From: Phenylobacterium sp.
GTDB taxonomy: Bacteria > Pseudomonadota > Alphaproteobacteria > Caulobacterales > Caulobacteraceae
NCBI GenBank assembly: GCA_018001015.1
Contig: JAGNIV010000002.1
Coordinates: 62,001-126,000, forward strand
Reading direction: 5' to 3'
Length of the DNA stretch: 64,000 nt
Shown here: positions 17,956 through 25,892 of the stretch, piece after piece
How positions within the stretch are numbered: the first letter of the stretch is position 1
Layout of the letters: every line of letters starts with the position of its first letter
Notes under the pieces: generated by a model
What the model was told of the DNA's origin: nothing
The model's input: only the letters and a program-made list of their open reading frames with translations
Databases searched by the model: none
Translations under genes and position numbers: made by a program

Positions 17956-18954
17956 TCAAAGCTTGAAGACGATCTTGCCGGTGGTCTCGCCGGCCTCGAA
18001 GGCGCGCTGCACGGCGACGACGTCTTCGATCGGATGGATTTCCGGGACGATGAGCTTCTCGTTGGCGATCCAGTCGGCGATGAAGGCCGTGCCCTCGGCG
18101 GCGTCCTGCGTTCCCTGCCAGGCGATGGACGAGAAGGGCATGACGGTGATGCCGTCATAGCCGAACTGCGATGTGTCCAGCCGTCCGCGCCCGGCGGAGT
18201 AGCCGTAGATGACCCAACGCCCGCGTTTGCGTATCACCTGCCAGTCGGTGGACAGGGTGTCACCGGAGACCCCGTTGAACGCCACATCGACCCCACCTTC
18301 CTGACGCCCCCCGGTCTGGAAGCCGGTTGCCTTCGGGCCCCAGATCTTCAGCACCTCGGCCACATAGTCCTGGGTCTTGCGGTTGATGACGTGGTCGGCG
18401 CCCTCGTCGCGGAGCAGTTGAAGCTTCTCCTCGGTGCTGGCGATGGCGACGACCTCGACCGAACGGAATTTCCGCTTGAGGATCTGCAGCGCCAGCAGTC
18501 CGACCCCGCCCGCGGCGGCATGCAGCAGCACCCGCTCGCCCTCGCGCACCTTCGCCCAGGTGTAGATCATGTAGTAGGCGGTCCGCAGGTTCACCGGATA
18601 GGCCAGCACCTGCTCTAGCCCAACGTGATCGGGCACGGCGGTGAGCAGGGCGGGGTGGGCCGCCACGTACTTGGCCCAGGCGCCGCCGCCCGAGACCATC
18701 ACCCGCTGGCCGACCTGCCAGTCGCGGACCTCGGGGCCGACCTCGACGATCACGCCGCTGGCCTCCTGGCCGGCGACGAAAGGCGTGGGACGCGCCCGGC
18801 TGGGCAGGCCGTTGCGGGCCATGACATCACCCCAGCGCAGGCCGCCGAACTCGGCTTCCACCAGCACCTCGTTCGGGCGAAGGCCGGGCCTTTCCGCCTC
18901 GCCGACGCTCAGGTTCTCGACCGCGCCATAGTCGTTGATGAAGGCCGCTTTCAT
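17956..18954 (-). CDS. zinc-independent MDR quinone oxidoreductase/alcohol dehydrogenase-like protein
   Basis: 332 residues, a medium-chain dehydrogenase/reductase of the NADPH:quinone reductase branch. GroES-like N-domain with GLRWGDVMARNG and VAGQEASGVIVEVGPEV; Rossmann domain with VLLHAAAGGVGLLALQIL. The catalytic-zinc cysteines are absent, as in QOR. Expected to reduce an enone or quinone with NADPH. First gene of the operon with the cyclase-family gene and divergent from a LysR gene, which probably controls it. Confidence 0.85.
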   Translation of the reverse strand: MKAAFINDYGAVENLSVGEAERPGLRPNEVLVEAEFGGLRWGDVMARNGLPSRARPTPFVAGQEASGVIVEVGPEVRDWQVGQRVMVSGGGAWAKYVAAHPALLTAVPDHVGLEQVLAYPVNLRTAYYMIYTWAKVREGERVLLHAAAGGVGLLALQILKRKFRSVEVVAIASTEEKLQLLRDEGADHVINRKTQDYVAEVLKIWGPKATGFQTGGRQEGGVDVAFNGVSGDTLSTDWQVIRKRGRWVIYGYSAGRGRLDTSQFGYDGITVMPFSSIAWQGTQDAAEGTAFIADWIANEKLIVPEIHPIEDVVAVQRAFEAGETTGKIVFKL

Positions 18955-19022
18955 TGCCGTCCCCGCTGGTTGAGGCGGCAGGTCTAGGCGGCGGGTATCC
19001 GGCTTGCTACTGAAATGGCGTC

Positions 19023-19946
19023 ATGAGTGATATCGATATTTCTAAGATCAGGCAGCTGGACGGCGCGCTGCTGCTGGTCTTCCAGTCCCTGGTCCGCCAC
19101 CGCCGGACGACGGTGGCGGCGGAACGGCTGAACGTCAGCCAGTCCACCATCAGCCATGCCCTGGCCCGACTGCGTCTGCTGTTCGACGATCCGCTGTTCG
19201 TGCGCCGGTCGCATGGGTTGCAGCCGACCATCAGGGCCATGGAGCTTGCGCCTCGCATTGACGCCTTGATCGACGCGCTCGGGGCCGCCCTGGGCGGGGA
19301 GATCGGGTTCGATCCGGCCGTCGCGACCCGCAGCTTCCGGCTGGCGACCTCCGACTTCCTGGCCACCCTGCTTGCGCCCGGCCTGCTCTCGGAGTTCCAA
19401 CGCGAGGCCCCCGACAGCCGGTTCGCGCTGGGGTTGGCGCTGGGCGAGGCGGCCCTGCGGCAGGTGCGGCACAACGAGGTTGATCTGGCGCTCGGGCAAT
19501 TTCTTGGGACGCCGGACGGGCTCGAAGCCGTGCCCCTGTTCACCGATGACTATTGCCTGGTCTTGCGGGCCGGCCACCCATCGATCCTGGCCGGGCGGGT
19601 CGATCACCAGGCGTTCGCGGCCCTGGACCATGTCGCGGTCTCCGTGGCCGGAGACTATCGCACCCCGACCGAGCGGGACTTCGCCGACCGAGGGCTCAGC
19701 CGCCGGATCATCGCGGCCGCGCCCCGGTTTCCGACGGCGTTCGCCATGGTCGCCTGTTCGCTCGCCACCTGCATCGCCCCGCGCCGCCTTGCCACGGCCC
19801 AGGCGAGTGCGTTTGGCCTTGAGGTTTGCGACCTGCCGGTCAGCCTTCCGTCAATTCGGATCGTCGCCGTCCGACGCCGCATTCCCGACGCTGGCGTCGA
19901 CTGGCTTCTGGGAGCGCTTCTTGCCGCGGTTCGAGGACCGCCCTAG
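19023..19946 (+). CDS. LysR-family transcriptional regulator
   Basis: 307 residues. The N-terminal winged helix-turn-helix reads LVRHRRTTVAAERLNVSQST and ISHALARLR; the effector-binding domain follows (about 95-300). It is divergent from the quinone oxidoreductase-cyclase operon with 68 nt between starts, the normal position for a LysR regulator of its neighbour. Its TAG stop (19944-19946) is the first three bases of the inverted copy of the palindromic repeat, so the repeat may have trimmed or extended the C-terminus. Confidence 0.88.
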   Translation: MSDIDISKIRQLDGALLLVFQSLVRHRRTTVAAERLNVSQSTISHALARLRLLFDDPLFVRRSHGLQPTIRAMELAPRIDALIDALGAALGGEIGFDPAVATRSFRLATSDFLATLLAPGLLSEFQREAPDSRFALGLALGEAALRQVRHNEVDLALGQFLGTPDGLEAVPLFTDDYCLVLRAGHPSILAGRVDHQAFAALDHVAVSVAGDYRTPTERDFADRGLSRRIIAAAPRFPTAFAMVACSLATCIAPRRLATAQASAFGLEVCDLPVSLPSIRIVAVRRRIPDAGVDWLLGALLAAVRGPP

Positions 19947-20060
19947 AGCATTTTCCGATAAGTGTGAAACGGTTATCGGATCGAAAAATGCTCTAAACTT
20001 TTGAATTGGAGCCCTTTTTACCCGATCTGATTGAGTCAATCAGATCGGAAAGGGCTCTAG
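19944..20060. repeat. composite palindromic repeat, B-linker-A (copy 2, inverted)
   Basis: The same two units as at 5003-5118 in reverse order and orientation. Unit B is 19944-19995, with outer arms AGAGCATTTTCCGAT and AAAAATGCTCT. The linker AACTTTTGAATTGG follows. Unit A is 20010-20060, with arms AGCCCTTTTT and AAAGGGCTCTAG and inner GATCTGATT/AATCAGATC. The left TAG is the stop codon of the LysR gene; on the minus strand the right end gives TAG (20057-20059) as the stop codon of the small membrane protein. Confidence 0.92.
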
Positions 20061-20257
20061 CCGCCCATCAGGACGCGGGCCGCCTGGCCCACCAGGACGC
20101 CCAGGCTGGCGGCGGTGGCCATCACGCCGAGGGTCAGGGCGAGGTGGGCGGTGGTGCGGCGGGCAAGCTTGGCGCGGGGCCGCCGAGACTGACCGGGGGT
20201 CGCCTGAGCGCCGCTGAGCGCTTGGGTGAGGGACAACGGATCTGCGGTCCTGGGCAT
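20057..20257 (-). CDS. small membrane protein, unknown
   Basis: 66 residues from ATG 20257 (MPRTADPLSLTQ), chosen because GGAAAGGA lies at good distance upstream; a start at 20287 is possible. Basic middle (RRPRAKLARRT) and one C-terminal TM helix (LALTLGVMATAASLGVLVGQ). The stop codon lies in the palindromic repeat. No family recognised; the ribosome site and TM segment support a real gene only moderately. Confidence 0.5.
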   Translation of the reverse strand: MPRTADPLSLTQALSGAQATPGQSRRPRAKLARRTTAHLALTLGVMATAASLGVLVGQAARVLMGG

Positions 20258-20475
20258 GGTCATCCTTTCCGCAGGCGTGGGGGGCACCGCCGCGTATCGA
20301 TCTTGGCCGTTGTTTCGGACAGGGCGGCTCCCGGATCAACCGTCATTCGTCCCGGAATGGGTCGTTATTCCCGGCATGGTGACAGAATCGCCATTCGCGC
20401 GCCGGCCAGGACCTATGTCAAAGCGTCGGCGTTGAGCTTATGTCCCCATGACGCAGTTCGAAAAACGAGGCTCCC

Positions 20476-21312
20476 ATGACCAATCCCATCGCCGATCCCC
20501 TGGTCGAGGTTCCCGACACCGATGTGGACCAGTCCCTGGTTCGGATCGAGGCGACGGTTGAAGGCGTCGCCATGGTGACCATCAACCGCCCGGAGCGGCG
20601 CAACGCCTTTGACGCGCGGCTGATCGCTGCGCTGAACGAGGCCTTCGAGACCCTGCAGGGCGCCGAGGGCGTCCGGGTGGTCTTCCTGCGCGGTGCGGGC
20701 GGGATCTTCAGCGCCGGCGCCGACCTCGACTGGATGCGCGAAGCCGCCGACCGCACCGAGAGCGACAACCGCGAAGACGCCTACGCCATGGCCAGGATGC
20801 TCAAGAGCCTCTGGGATCTCCCGGCCCTGACCGTGGCCCTGGTGGAGGGCGGGGCCTATGGCGGCGGAGCCGGCCTGGCCGCCACCTGCGATATCGCCGT
20901 CGCCACGGCGGACGCCAAGTTCAGCTTCTCGGAGGTTCGCCTGGGCCTGATCGCCGCCACCATCAGCCCCTATGTGGTGGGCGCGGTGGGCCCCCGGACG
21001 GCGCGCGCCCTGTTCGCCACCGGTTCGGTGTTCGATGCGGCCTATGCCGAGAAGGTCGGCCTGATCACCGAGGTGGTGGCCGACACTGCGGCCCTTGACG
21101 GCGCCTGCGCCCGCATCGCCGGCGAGATGATGGCCTGCGCGCCGATCGCGGTGGCCGACTCCAAGAAGCTGGTGGAGGATGTCGCCTACAGGCCCATCGC
21201 CGACATGATGGAAGAGACGGCCAAGCGCATCGCCCGTACACGGGTCAGCCCCGAAGGGCAGGAGGGCGTCCGCGCCTTCCTGGACAAGCGCAAGCCGTCC
21301 TGGGTCGTCTGA
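20476..21312 (+). CDS. liuC: enoyl-CoA hydratase family, probable methylglutaconyl-CoA hydratase
   Basis: 278 residues, crotonase fold. The first part carries MVTINRPERRNAFDARLIAA, the oxyanion-hole motif IFSAGADLDWM follows, and the second active-site region reads VEGGAYGGGAGLAATCDIAVA and FSFSEVRLGLIAATISPYVV. The last two, followed by FATGSVFDAAYAEKVGLI, are characteristic of LiuC/AUH-type hydratases, which convert 3-methylglutaconyl-CoA to HMG-CoA. mccA starts 43 nt downstream, which fits the pathway. HMG-CoA lyase is not in the window. Symbol given by context and motif. Confidence 0.82.
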   Translation: MTNPIADPLVEVPDTDVDQSLVRIEATVEGVAMVTINRPERRNAFDARLIAALNEAFETLQGAEGVRVVFLRGAGGIFSAGADLDWMREAADRTESDNREDAYAMARMLKSLWDLPALTVALVEGGAYGGGAGLAATCDIAVATADAKFSFSEVRLGLIAATISPYVVGAVGPRTARALFATGSVFDAAYAEKVGLITEVVADTAALDGACARIAGEMMACAPIAVADSKKLVEDVAYRPIADMMEETAKRIARTRVSPEGQEGVRAFLDKRKPSWVV

Positions 21313-21355
21313 TCCTCCGCTGGCAGGACTCTCCACGGCCAACTAGGATCACGGC

Positions 21356-23233
21356 ATGATCAGTTCTGTGCTCGTCGCCAATCGTGGAGAGATCGCCCGC
21401 CGCGTCTTCAGGACCGCCCGGCGCATGGGGATCGCCACGGTGGCGGTCTATTCCGAGGCTGACGCCGATGCGCCCCACGTGCGCGAGGCAGACCAGGCCG
21501 TGTTGATCGGCCCCGCGTCGGCGCGCGAGAGCTATCTGGCGGGCGAGAAGATCATCGCCGCCGCGCTGCAGACCGGCGCCGAGGCCATCCATCCCGGCTA
21601 CGGCTTCCTCTCCGAGAACGCCGCCTTCGCCGAGGAGGTTTTGGGCGCCGGGCTAATCTGGATCGGCCCGCCACCGGCCGCCATTAACGCCATGGGCTTA
21701 AAAGACGCCGCCAAGTCTTTGATGCAAAAGGCTAACGTTCCCGTGACGCCAGGTTACCTCGGCGATGACCAGTCCCTGGAACAACTTCAGGCAGTGACCA
21801 AAGATATCGGCTACCCGGTCCTCATCAAGGCGGTGGCCGGCGGCGGCGGCAAGGGCATGCGCAGGGTGGACCGGCCCGAGGACTTCGCCGCCGCGCTCGC
21901 CTCCTGCCAGCGGGAGGCCGCCGCCAGTTTCGGTGACGCCAAGGTGCTGATCGAGACCTATGTCACCCGGCCGCGCCACATCGAGGTGCAGATCTTCGGG
22001 GACAGCCACGGCAATGTCGTCCACCTGTTCGAACGCGACTGCTCCCTCCAGCGCCGCCACCAGAAGGTCATCGAGGAGGCCCCCGCGCCCGGCATGAGCG
22101 ACGCGGCCCGCGCCGCCGTCACCGCCGCCGCCGTCCAGGCCGCCCGGGCCGTGAACTATGTCGGCGCCGGCACGGTGGAGTTCATCGCCGACGCCAGCGC
22201 GGGCCTTCAACCCGACCGCATCTGGTTCATGGAAATGAACACCCGGCTGCAGGTGGAGCACCCGGTCACCGAGGCGGTCACCGGCGTCGACCTGGTGGAG
22301 TGGCAGTTCCGCGTCGCCTCGGGCGAGCCCCTGCCTCTGACCCAGGAGCAGATCCGGCTGAACGGCCATGCGGTGGAAGCGCGTCTGTATGCCGAGAACC
22401 CGGCCGCGGGCTTCCTGCCCTCCATCGGCGTGCTGGAGCACTTCGTCCTGCCCGGCGACATCCGCGTCGACACCGGGGTGGAGGCGGGCGGCGAGGTCAG
22501 CCCCTTCTATGACCCGATGATCGCCAAGCTGATCGCCCATGCGCCGACCCGCGAGGGCGCCAGCGACCGACTGGCCCAGGCCTGCGCGGAGGTGGAGATC
22601 TGGCCGGTGAAGACCAACGCCGGTTTCCTGGCCCGCTGCCTCGACCACCCCGACTTTATCGCCGCCGAGATCGACACCGGCTTCATCGAGCGTCACCTCG
22701 ACGACCTGGCGTCCACGCCCGCCCCATCGGACGAGATCCTGGCGGTGGCCGCCGCCGCCGCCCTGGCCGGGGACGACGAAGACCAGGGCGATCCCTGGAA
22801 GGGGCTCACCGGCTTCCGCATGAACGCCGAGCCCCAGACGACCGTCCGCCTGTTCCTGGACGGCCAACCCCTCGACGCCCCCCTCCCGGACGGCGACATC
22901 GAGGCCGACATCCTGATGACGGAGGACGGCGAGGTCGTGGTCTTCGAGGGCGGTGAGACCTATGTGCTCGCCACCCGTCCGCCCCTGCGCGATCTGGACG
23001 ACATGGCCGGTGACGCCCAGGTGCGCTCCCCCATGCCGGGCAAGGTGGTGGCGGTGGCCGTCTCCGTGGGCGACGCCGTGGTGCGCGGCCAGCCCCTGCT
23101 GACCCTGGAGGCCATGAAGATGGAGCATGCGCTCACCGCCCCCTTCGACGGCGAGGTGGAGGCCCTGAACGTCTCCGTCGGCGACCAGGTCAGCGAGGGT
23201 GTGACCCTGGCGCGGCTCAAGGCTTCGACCTGA
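21356..23233 (+). CDS. mccA: methylcrotonyl-CoA carboxylase alpha subunit (biotin-containing)
   Basis: 625 residues. The biotin carboxylase half begins ISSVLVANRGEIARRVF, with the loop KAVAGGGGKGMRRV and FMEMNTRLQVEHPVTE; the C-terminal biotinyl domain has the acceptor lysine in LEAMKMEHAL. The MCC type is inferred from the KMEH (rather than KMQN) biotin site and from its place behind liuC. It feeds the MccB carboxyltransferase at 15522. TGATG joins its stop to the DUF1489 gene, a one-base overlap. Confidence 0.93.
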   Translation: MISSVLVANRGEIARRVFRTARRMGIATVAVYSEADADAPHVREADQAVLIGPASARESYLAGEKIIAAALQTGAEAIHPGYGFLSENAAFAEEVLGAGLIWIGPPPAAINAMGLKDAAKSLMQKANVPVTPGYLGDDQSLEQLQAVTKDIGYPVLIKAVAGGGGKGMRRVDRPEDFAAALASCQREAAASFGDAKVLIETYVTRPRHIEVQIFGDSHGNVVHLFERDCSLQRRHQKVIEEAPAPGMSDAARAAVTAAAVQAARAVNYVGAGTVEFIADASAGLQPDRIWFMEMNTRLQVEHPVTEAVTGVDLVEWQFRVASGEPLPLTQEQIRLNGHAVEARLYAENPAAGFLPSIGVLEHFVLPGDIRVDTGVEAGGEVSPFYDPMIAKLIAHAPTREGASDRLAQACAEVEIWPVKTNAGFLARCLDHPDFIAAEIDTGFIERHLDDLASTPAPSDEILAVAAAAALAGDDEDQGDPWKGLTGFRMNAEPQTTVRLFLDGQPLDAPLPDGDIEADILMTEDGEVVVFEGGETYVLATRPPLRDLDDMAGDAQVRSPMPGKVVAVAVSVGDAVVRGQPLLTLEAMKMEHALTAPFDGEVEALNVSVGDQVSEGVTLARLKAST

Positions 23234-23634
23234 TGGCCCTGAACATGCTGCGGCTCTGCGTGGGCTGCGACACCATCGAGGACCTGCTGGCCTATCACCC
23301 CGACGACAGTGAGCCCTGGCTGCTGCACACCCGCATGTCGCCCAAGCGCGCCGACGAACTGCTGGACGGCGGATCGCTGTACCGGATCTTCAAGGGCATG
23401 ATCCTGTGCCGCCAGAAGATCCTGGCCATCCGCACGGTGGGCGAACATCCCAACGCCCGCTGCGAGATCACCCTGGACGCCGAGATCATCCGCGTCGCCC
23501 CCACCCCCCGCCGCGCCTTCCAGGGCTGGCGCTACTTCGAGCAGAAGGACGTGCCGCCGGATCTCGACACCAGCGCCGACGGCGAGATTCCCACCGAACT
23601 GGCCCGCCAGCTTCGGGAAGCCGGCGCCTGGTAA
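23233..23634 (+). CDS. DUF1489 family protein
   Basis: 133 residues starting in the stop codon of mccA, so translationally coupled. The conserved DUF1489 features are visible: LRLCVGCDTIEDL at the N-terminus, RMSPKRADELLDGGSLYRIF, KGMILCRQKILAI and the C-terminal RRAFQGWRYFE. No TM or signal peptide, so a cytoplasmic alphaproteobacterial protein of unknown function. Coupling to a biotin enzyme may be only positional. Confidence 0.85.
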   Translation: MALNMLRLCVGCDTIEDLLAYHPDDSEPWLLHTRMSPKRADELLDGGSLYRIFKGMILCRQKILAIRTVGEHPNARCEITLDAEIIRVAPTPRRAFQGWRYFEQKDVPPDLDTSADGEIPTELARQLREAGAW

Positions 23635-23635
23635 T

Positions 23636-24484
23636 CTAGACGGCCATGTTGTCGATCAACCGGGTCTTGCCCAGGATGCCGGCGGCCAGGATGCGGGCAG
23701 GCCCGGTGAGGGGGCCGGGGCCCAGGGGCTCCAGACTTGAGGCGTCTCGCACCTCGAAATAGTCGATGCGGCTGAACCCCGCCCGCTCCAGGGCCGCGCG
23801 GCCGGTGTTCTCCACCCGCTCCACCGCTGTCCCGGCCCGCAGGCGTTCGACGGCGTCGCGCAGGGCGGCCGCCAGGCTGGGGGCGGCCTCGCGCTCGGCT
23901 GGGGTCAGATAGGCGTTGCGGGAGGACAGGGCCAAGCCGTCCTCGGCACGGGCCGTGGGGGCGCCGATCACCTCCACCGGGATGTCCAGGTCGGCCACCA
24001 GCCGCTTGATCACCTGCAGCTGTTGGTAGTCCTTCTCGCCGAACACCGCGATGTCCGGTCCGCACTGCAGGAGCAGCTTGCTGACCACGGTCGCGACGCC
24101 GGCGAAATGTCCCGGCCGCGCCGCGCCGTCCAGGGGTTCGGAGACGCCGCTGACCGTGACCGTGGTGGAGAAGCCGGGCGCGTACATCTCGGCGACGCTC
24201 GGCGCGAACAGCAGGTCGCAGCCGGCGCTTTCCAGCAGGCCGGCGTCCTTGGCCTCGTCGCGGGGATAGGCGTCGAAGTCCTCGTGCGGGGCGAACTGGG
24301 TCGGGTTGACGAACACGCTGGCCACCACGCGGACAGCCTTTGTCTTGGCCAGGGTCACCAGCGACAGGTGACCGGCATGCAGCGCGCCCATGGTGGGAAC
24401 CATGCCGACGGTTTCGCCGGCTTTCCGCCAGGCGGCCACCTGGCTGCGGAGGTCTGCGACGGTGCGGACGATGGGCAGCGGCAT
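23636..24484 (-). CDS. panC: pantothenate synthetase (pantoate-beta-alanine ligase)
   Basis: 282 residues. Condenses pantoate and beta-alanine with ATP to give pantothenate for CoA synthesis. Nucleotidyltransferase HIGH-like motif in MVPTMGALHAGHLSLV, the FVNPTQF and DLLFAPSVAEMY segments, the FGEKDYQQL motif and the ATP-binding KMSKS equivalent LALSSRNAYLTP are all intact. Convergent with DUF1489; only one base separates the stops. It is divergent from mipZ. Confidence 0.96.
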   Translation of the reverse strand: MPLPIVRTVADLRSQVAAWRKAGETVGMVPTMGALHAGHLSLVTLAKTKAVRVVASVFVNPTQFAPHEDFDAYPRDEAKDAGLLESAGCDLLFAPSVAEMYAPGFSTTVTVSGVSEPLDGAARPGHFAGVATVVSKLLLQCGPDIAVFGEKDYQQLQVIKRLVADLDIPVEVIGAPTARAEDGLALSSRNAYLTPAEREAAPSLAAALRDAVERLRAGTAVERVENTGRAALERAGFSRIDYFEVRDASSLEPLGPGPLTGPARILAAGILGKTRLIDNMAV

Positions 24485-24595
24485 GGAGGAAGCTCCGTCA
24501 CGAAAAGGCGGGCCGCTTATGACTTTGATGCGGGCATCCGTCCACAGGCTGCGGCGTCAGGCGCGTTGACGGGGCAGGGGTGGCGGCCTCACCTG

Positions 24596-24610
24596 TTAAC
24601 CAATCGAATC
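24596..24610 (+). promoter_or_regulatory. GANTC (CcrM) site next to a CtrA-like half site upstream of mipZ
   Basis: TTAACC (24596-24601) and GAATC (24606-24610) lie 45-59 nt upstream of the mipZ ATG. GANTC is the CcrM methylation sequence; in Caulobacter crescentus mipZ is known to depend on CcrM methylation and GcrA. TTAACC resembles half of a CtrA box. Conservation of the site here fits the same cell-cycle control; binding is inferred. Confidence 0.55.
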
Positions 24611-24654
24611 AGCGCAACGACGCTGGCTGAGATGGTGTGGAGTTTTTGAGAACC

Positions 24655-25470
24655 ATGTCCCAACCCAAGGTCATTGTGGTCGGCAACGAGAAGGGTGGCG
24701 CGGGCAAGTCGACCCTGGCTATCCATATCGCCACCGCCCTGCTGCATTCCAGCGCCCGGGTTTCCGTGCTCGATCTCGACCTGCGCCAGCAGTCCATGGG
24801 GCACTTCTTCGCCCACCGCGCCGCCTGGCTGGCCGCCAATGGCGTCAGCGCCCCCATGCCCGTCGAGCATCCCCTGAGCGCCGACCTGGCCAGGGCCACG
24901 GATGAGGAGGCCTTGGGCCGCTTCGAGGAGGCGTTCAGCGCGGCCGAGGCCTCGGACTACATCCTGATCGACACCCCCGGTGGCGACACCGCCGTCAGCC
25001 GCGCGGCCCACGGCATGGCCGATCTGATCGTCACCCCGATGAACGACAGCTTCGTCGACTTCGACATGCTGGGCGTCGTCGATCCGGTGACCCTCGATCT
25101 GAAGCGCCCCAGCCTCTATTCCGAGACCGTCTGGAACAGCCGCAAGATCCGCGCGGCGGCCTGCGGCAAGTCCATCGACTGGGTGGTGCTGCGCAACCGC
25201 CTGGCTCCCACCGAGGCCCGCAACCGTCGACGGGTGGACGAGCGTGTCCAGGCCCTGTCGCGCCGGGTCGGGTTCCGCGTCGGCCCCGGTCTCCGTGATC
25301 GCGTGATCTACCGCGAGCTCTTCCCCTTCGGCCTGACCATCGCCGACCTGTCCCCGACCATCCGCCCCGTCGCCATGTCGCTGCAGCACGTGGCCGCCCG
25401 CCAGGAACTGCGCGCCCTGGTGGGCTCGCTCGGCCTGGACGTGGGCGATGAGCTGATGGCCGCCCAGTAG
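24655..25470 (+). CDS. mipZ: division-plane positioning ATPase MipZ
   Basis: 271 residues from ATG 24655 (an upstream GTG at 24637 is less likely). ParA/MinD-type P-loop NTPase: deviant Walker A NEKGGAGKSTLAIHIA, then LDLDLRQQSMGHF, IDTPGGD and the dimer/DNA-contact region. MipZ of Caulobacter binds ParB at the poles and forms a gradient that blocks FtsZ assembly, placing the septum at midcell. Length and the sequence RVIYRELFPFGLT fit MipZ better than a plasmid-type ParA, and no parB is adjacent. Followed by a J-domain gene with a one-base overlap (TAGTG). Confidence 0.92.
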   Translation: MSQPKVIVVGNEKGGAGKSTLAIHIATALLHSSARVSVLDLDLRQQSMGHFFAHRAAWLAANGVSAPMPVEHPLSADLARATDEEALGRFEEAFSAAEASDYILIDTPGGDTAVSRAAHGMADLIVTPMNDSFVDFDMLGVVDPVTLDLKRPSLYSETVWNSRKIRAAACGKSIDWVVLRNRLAPTEARNRRRVDERVQALSRRVGFRVGPGLRDRVIYRELFPFGLTIADLSPTIRPVAMSLQHVAARQELRALVGSLGLDVGDELMAAQ

Positions 25471-25889
25471 TGACCTATATCGCGCTGGGCTGCGTGATCC
25501 TGGCGCTGCTGATGTGGGCGGGCGGCGGCAAGCCGATGCTCAAGCGCCGTGAGTGGCGGTTCCTCTCCGGCGGCTTTGCGATCATGGCCTTCGCCGCCGC
25601 GGCCTATGTGGGCCTCAAGGGCAGTTGGGGCTCAGCTATTGTCCTGGTGGTTCTGGGCCTCGGCCTGGCCGTCTCCACCCGCCGTACCGGCGCCATGCCG
25701 CCCCGGGCCAGGGAGGCGATGAGCGACGTCGAGGCCCGCGCGATCCTCGGGGTCAGGGCCGGCGCGTCCTCGGAGGAGATCCAGGCCGCCTATAGCCGCC
25801 TGATGCGCTTGGCCCATCCCGACAAGGGGGGCACCGACGGCCTCGCCGCGCAGCTCAACGCGGCTCGCGACAGGCTGATCCGCAAGTAG
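25470..25889 (+). CDS. membrane-anchored J-domain protein
   Basis: 139 residues from GTG 25470, overlapping the mipZ stop by one base. Two TM helices (about 1-17 and 31-70 in part) precede a C-terminal J domain (about 87-139) with ARAILGVRAGASSEEIQAAY and the essential HPD in LAHPDKGG. The layout resembles TIM14/DjlA-like membrane J proteins that recruit DnaK to the inner membrane. Coupled to mipZ, but a role in division is not shown. Confidence 0.85.
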   Translation: MTYIALGCVILALLMWAGGGKPMLKRREWRFLSGGFAIMAFAAAAYVGLKGSWGSAIVLVVLGLGLAVSTRRTGAMPPRAREAMSDVEARAILGVRAGASSEEIQAAYSRLMRLAHPDKGGTDGLAAQLNAARDRLIRK

Positions 25890-25892
25890 GCG

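Noticed and set aside
24340-24560. Small genes on the plus strand opposite panC
   Set aside because: Arg/Pro-rich products without a ribosome site or conserved motif, fully inside a well-supported gene.
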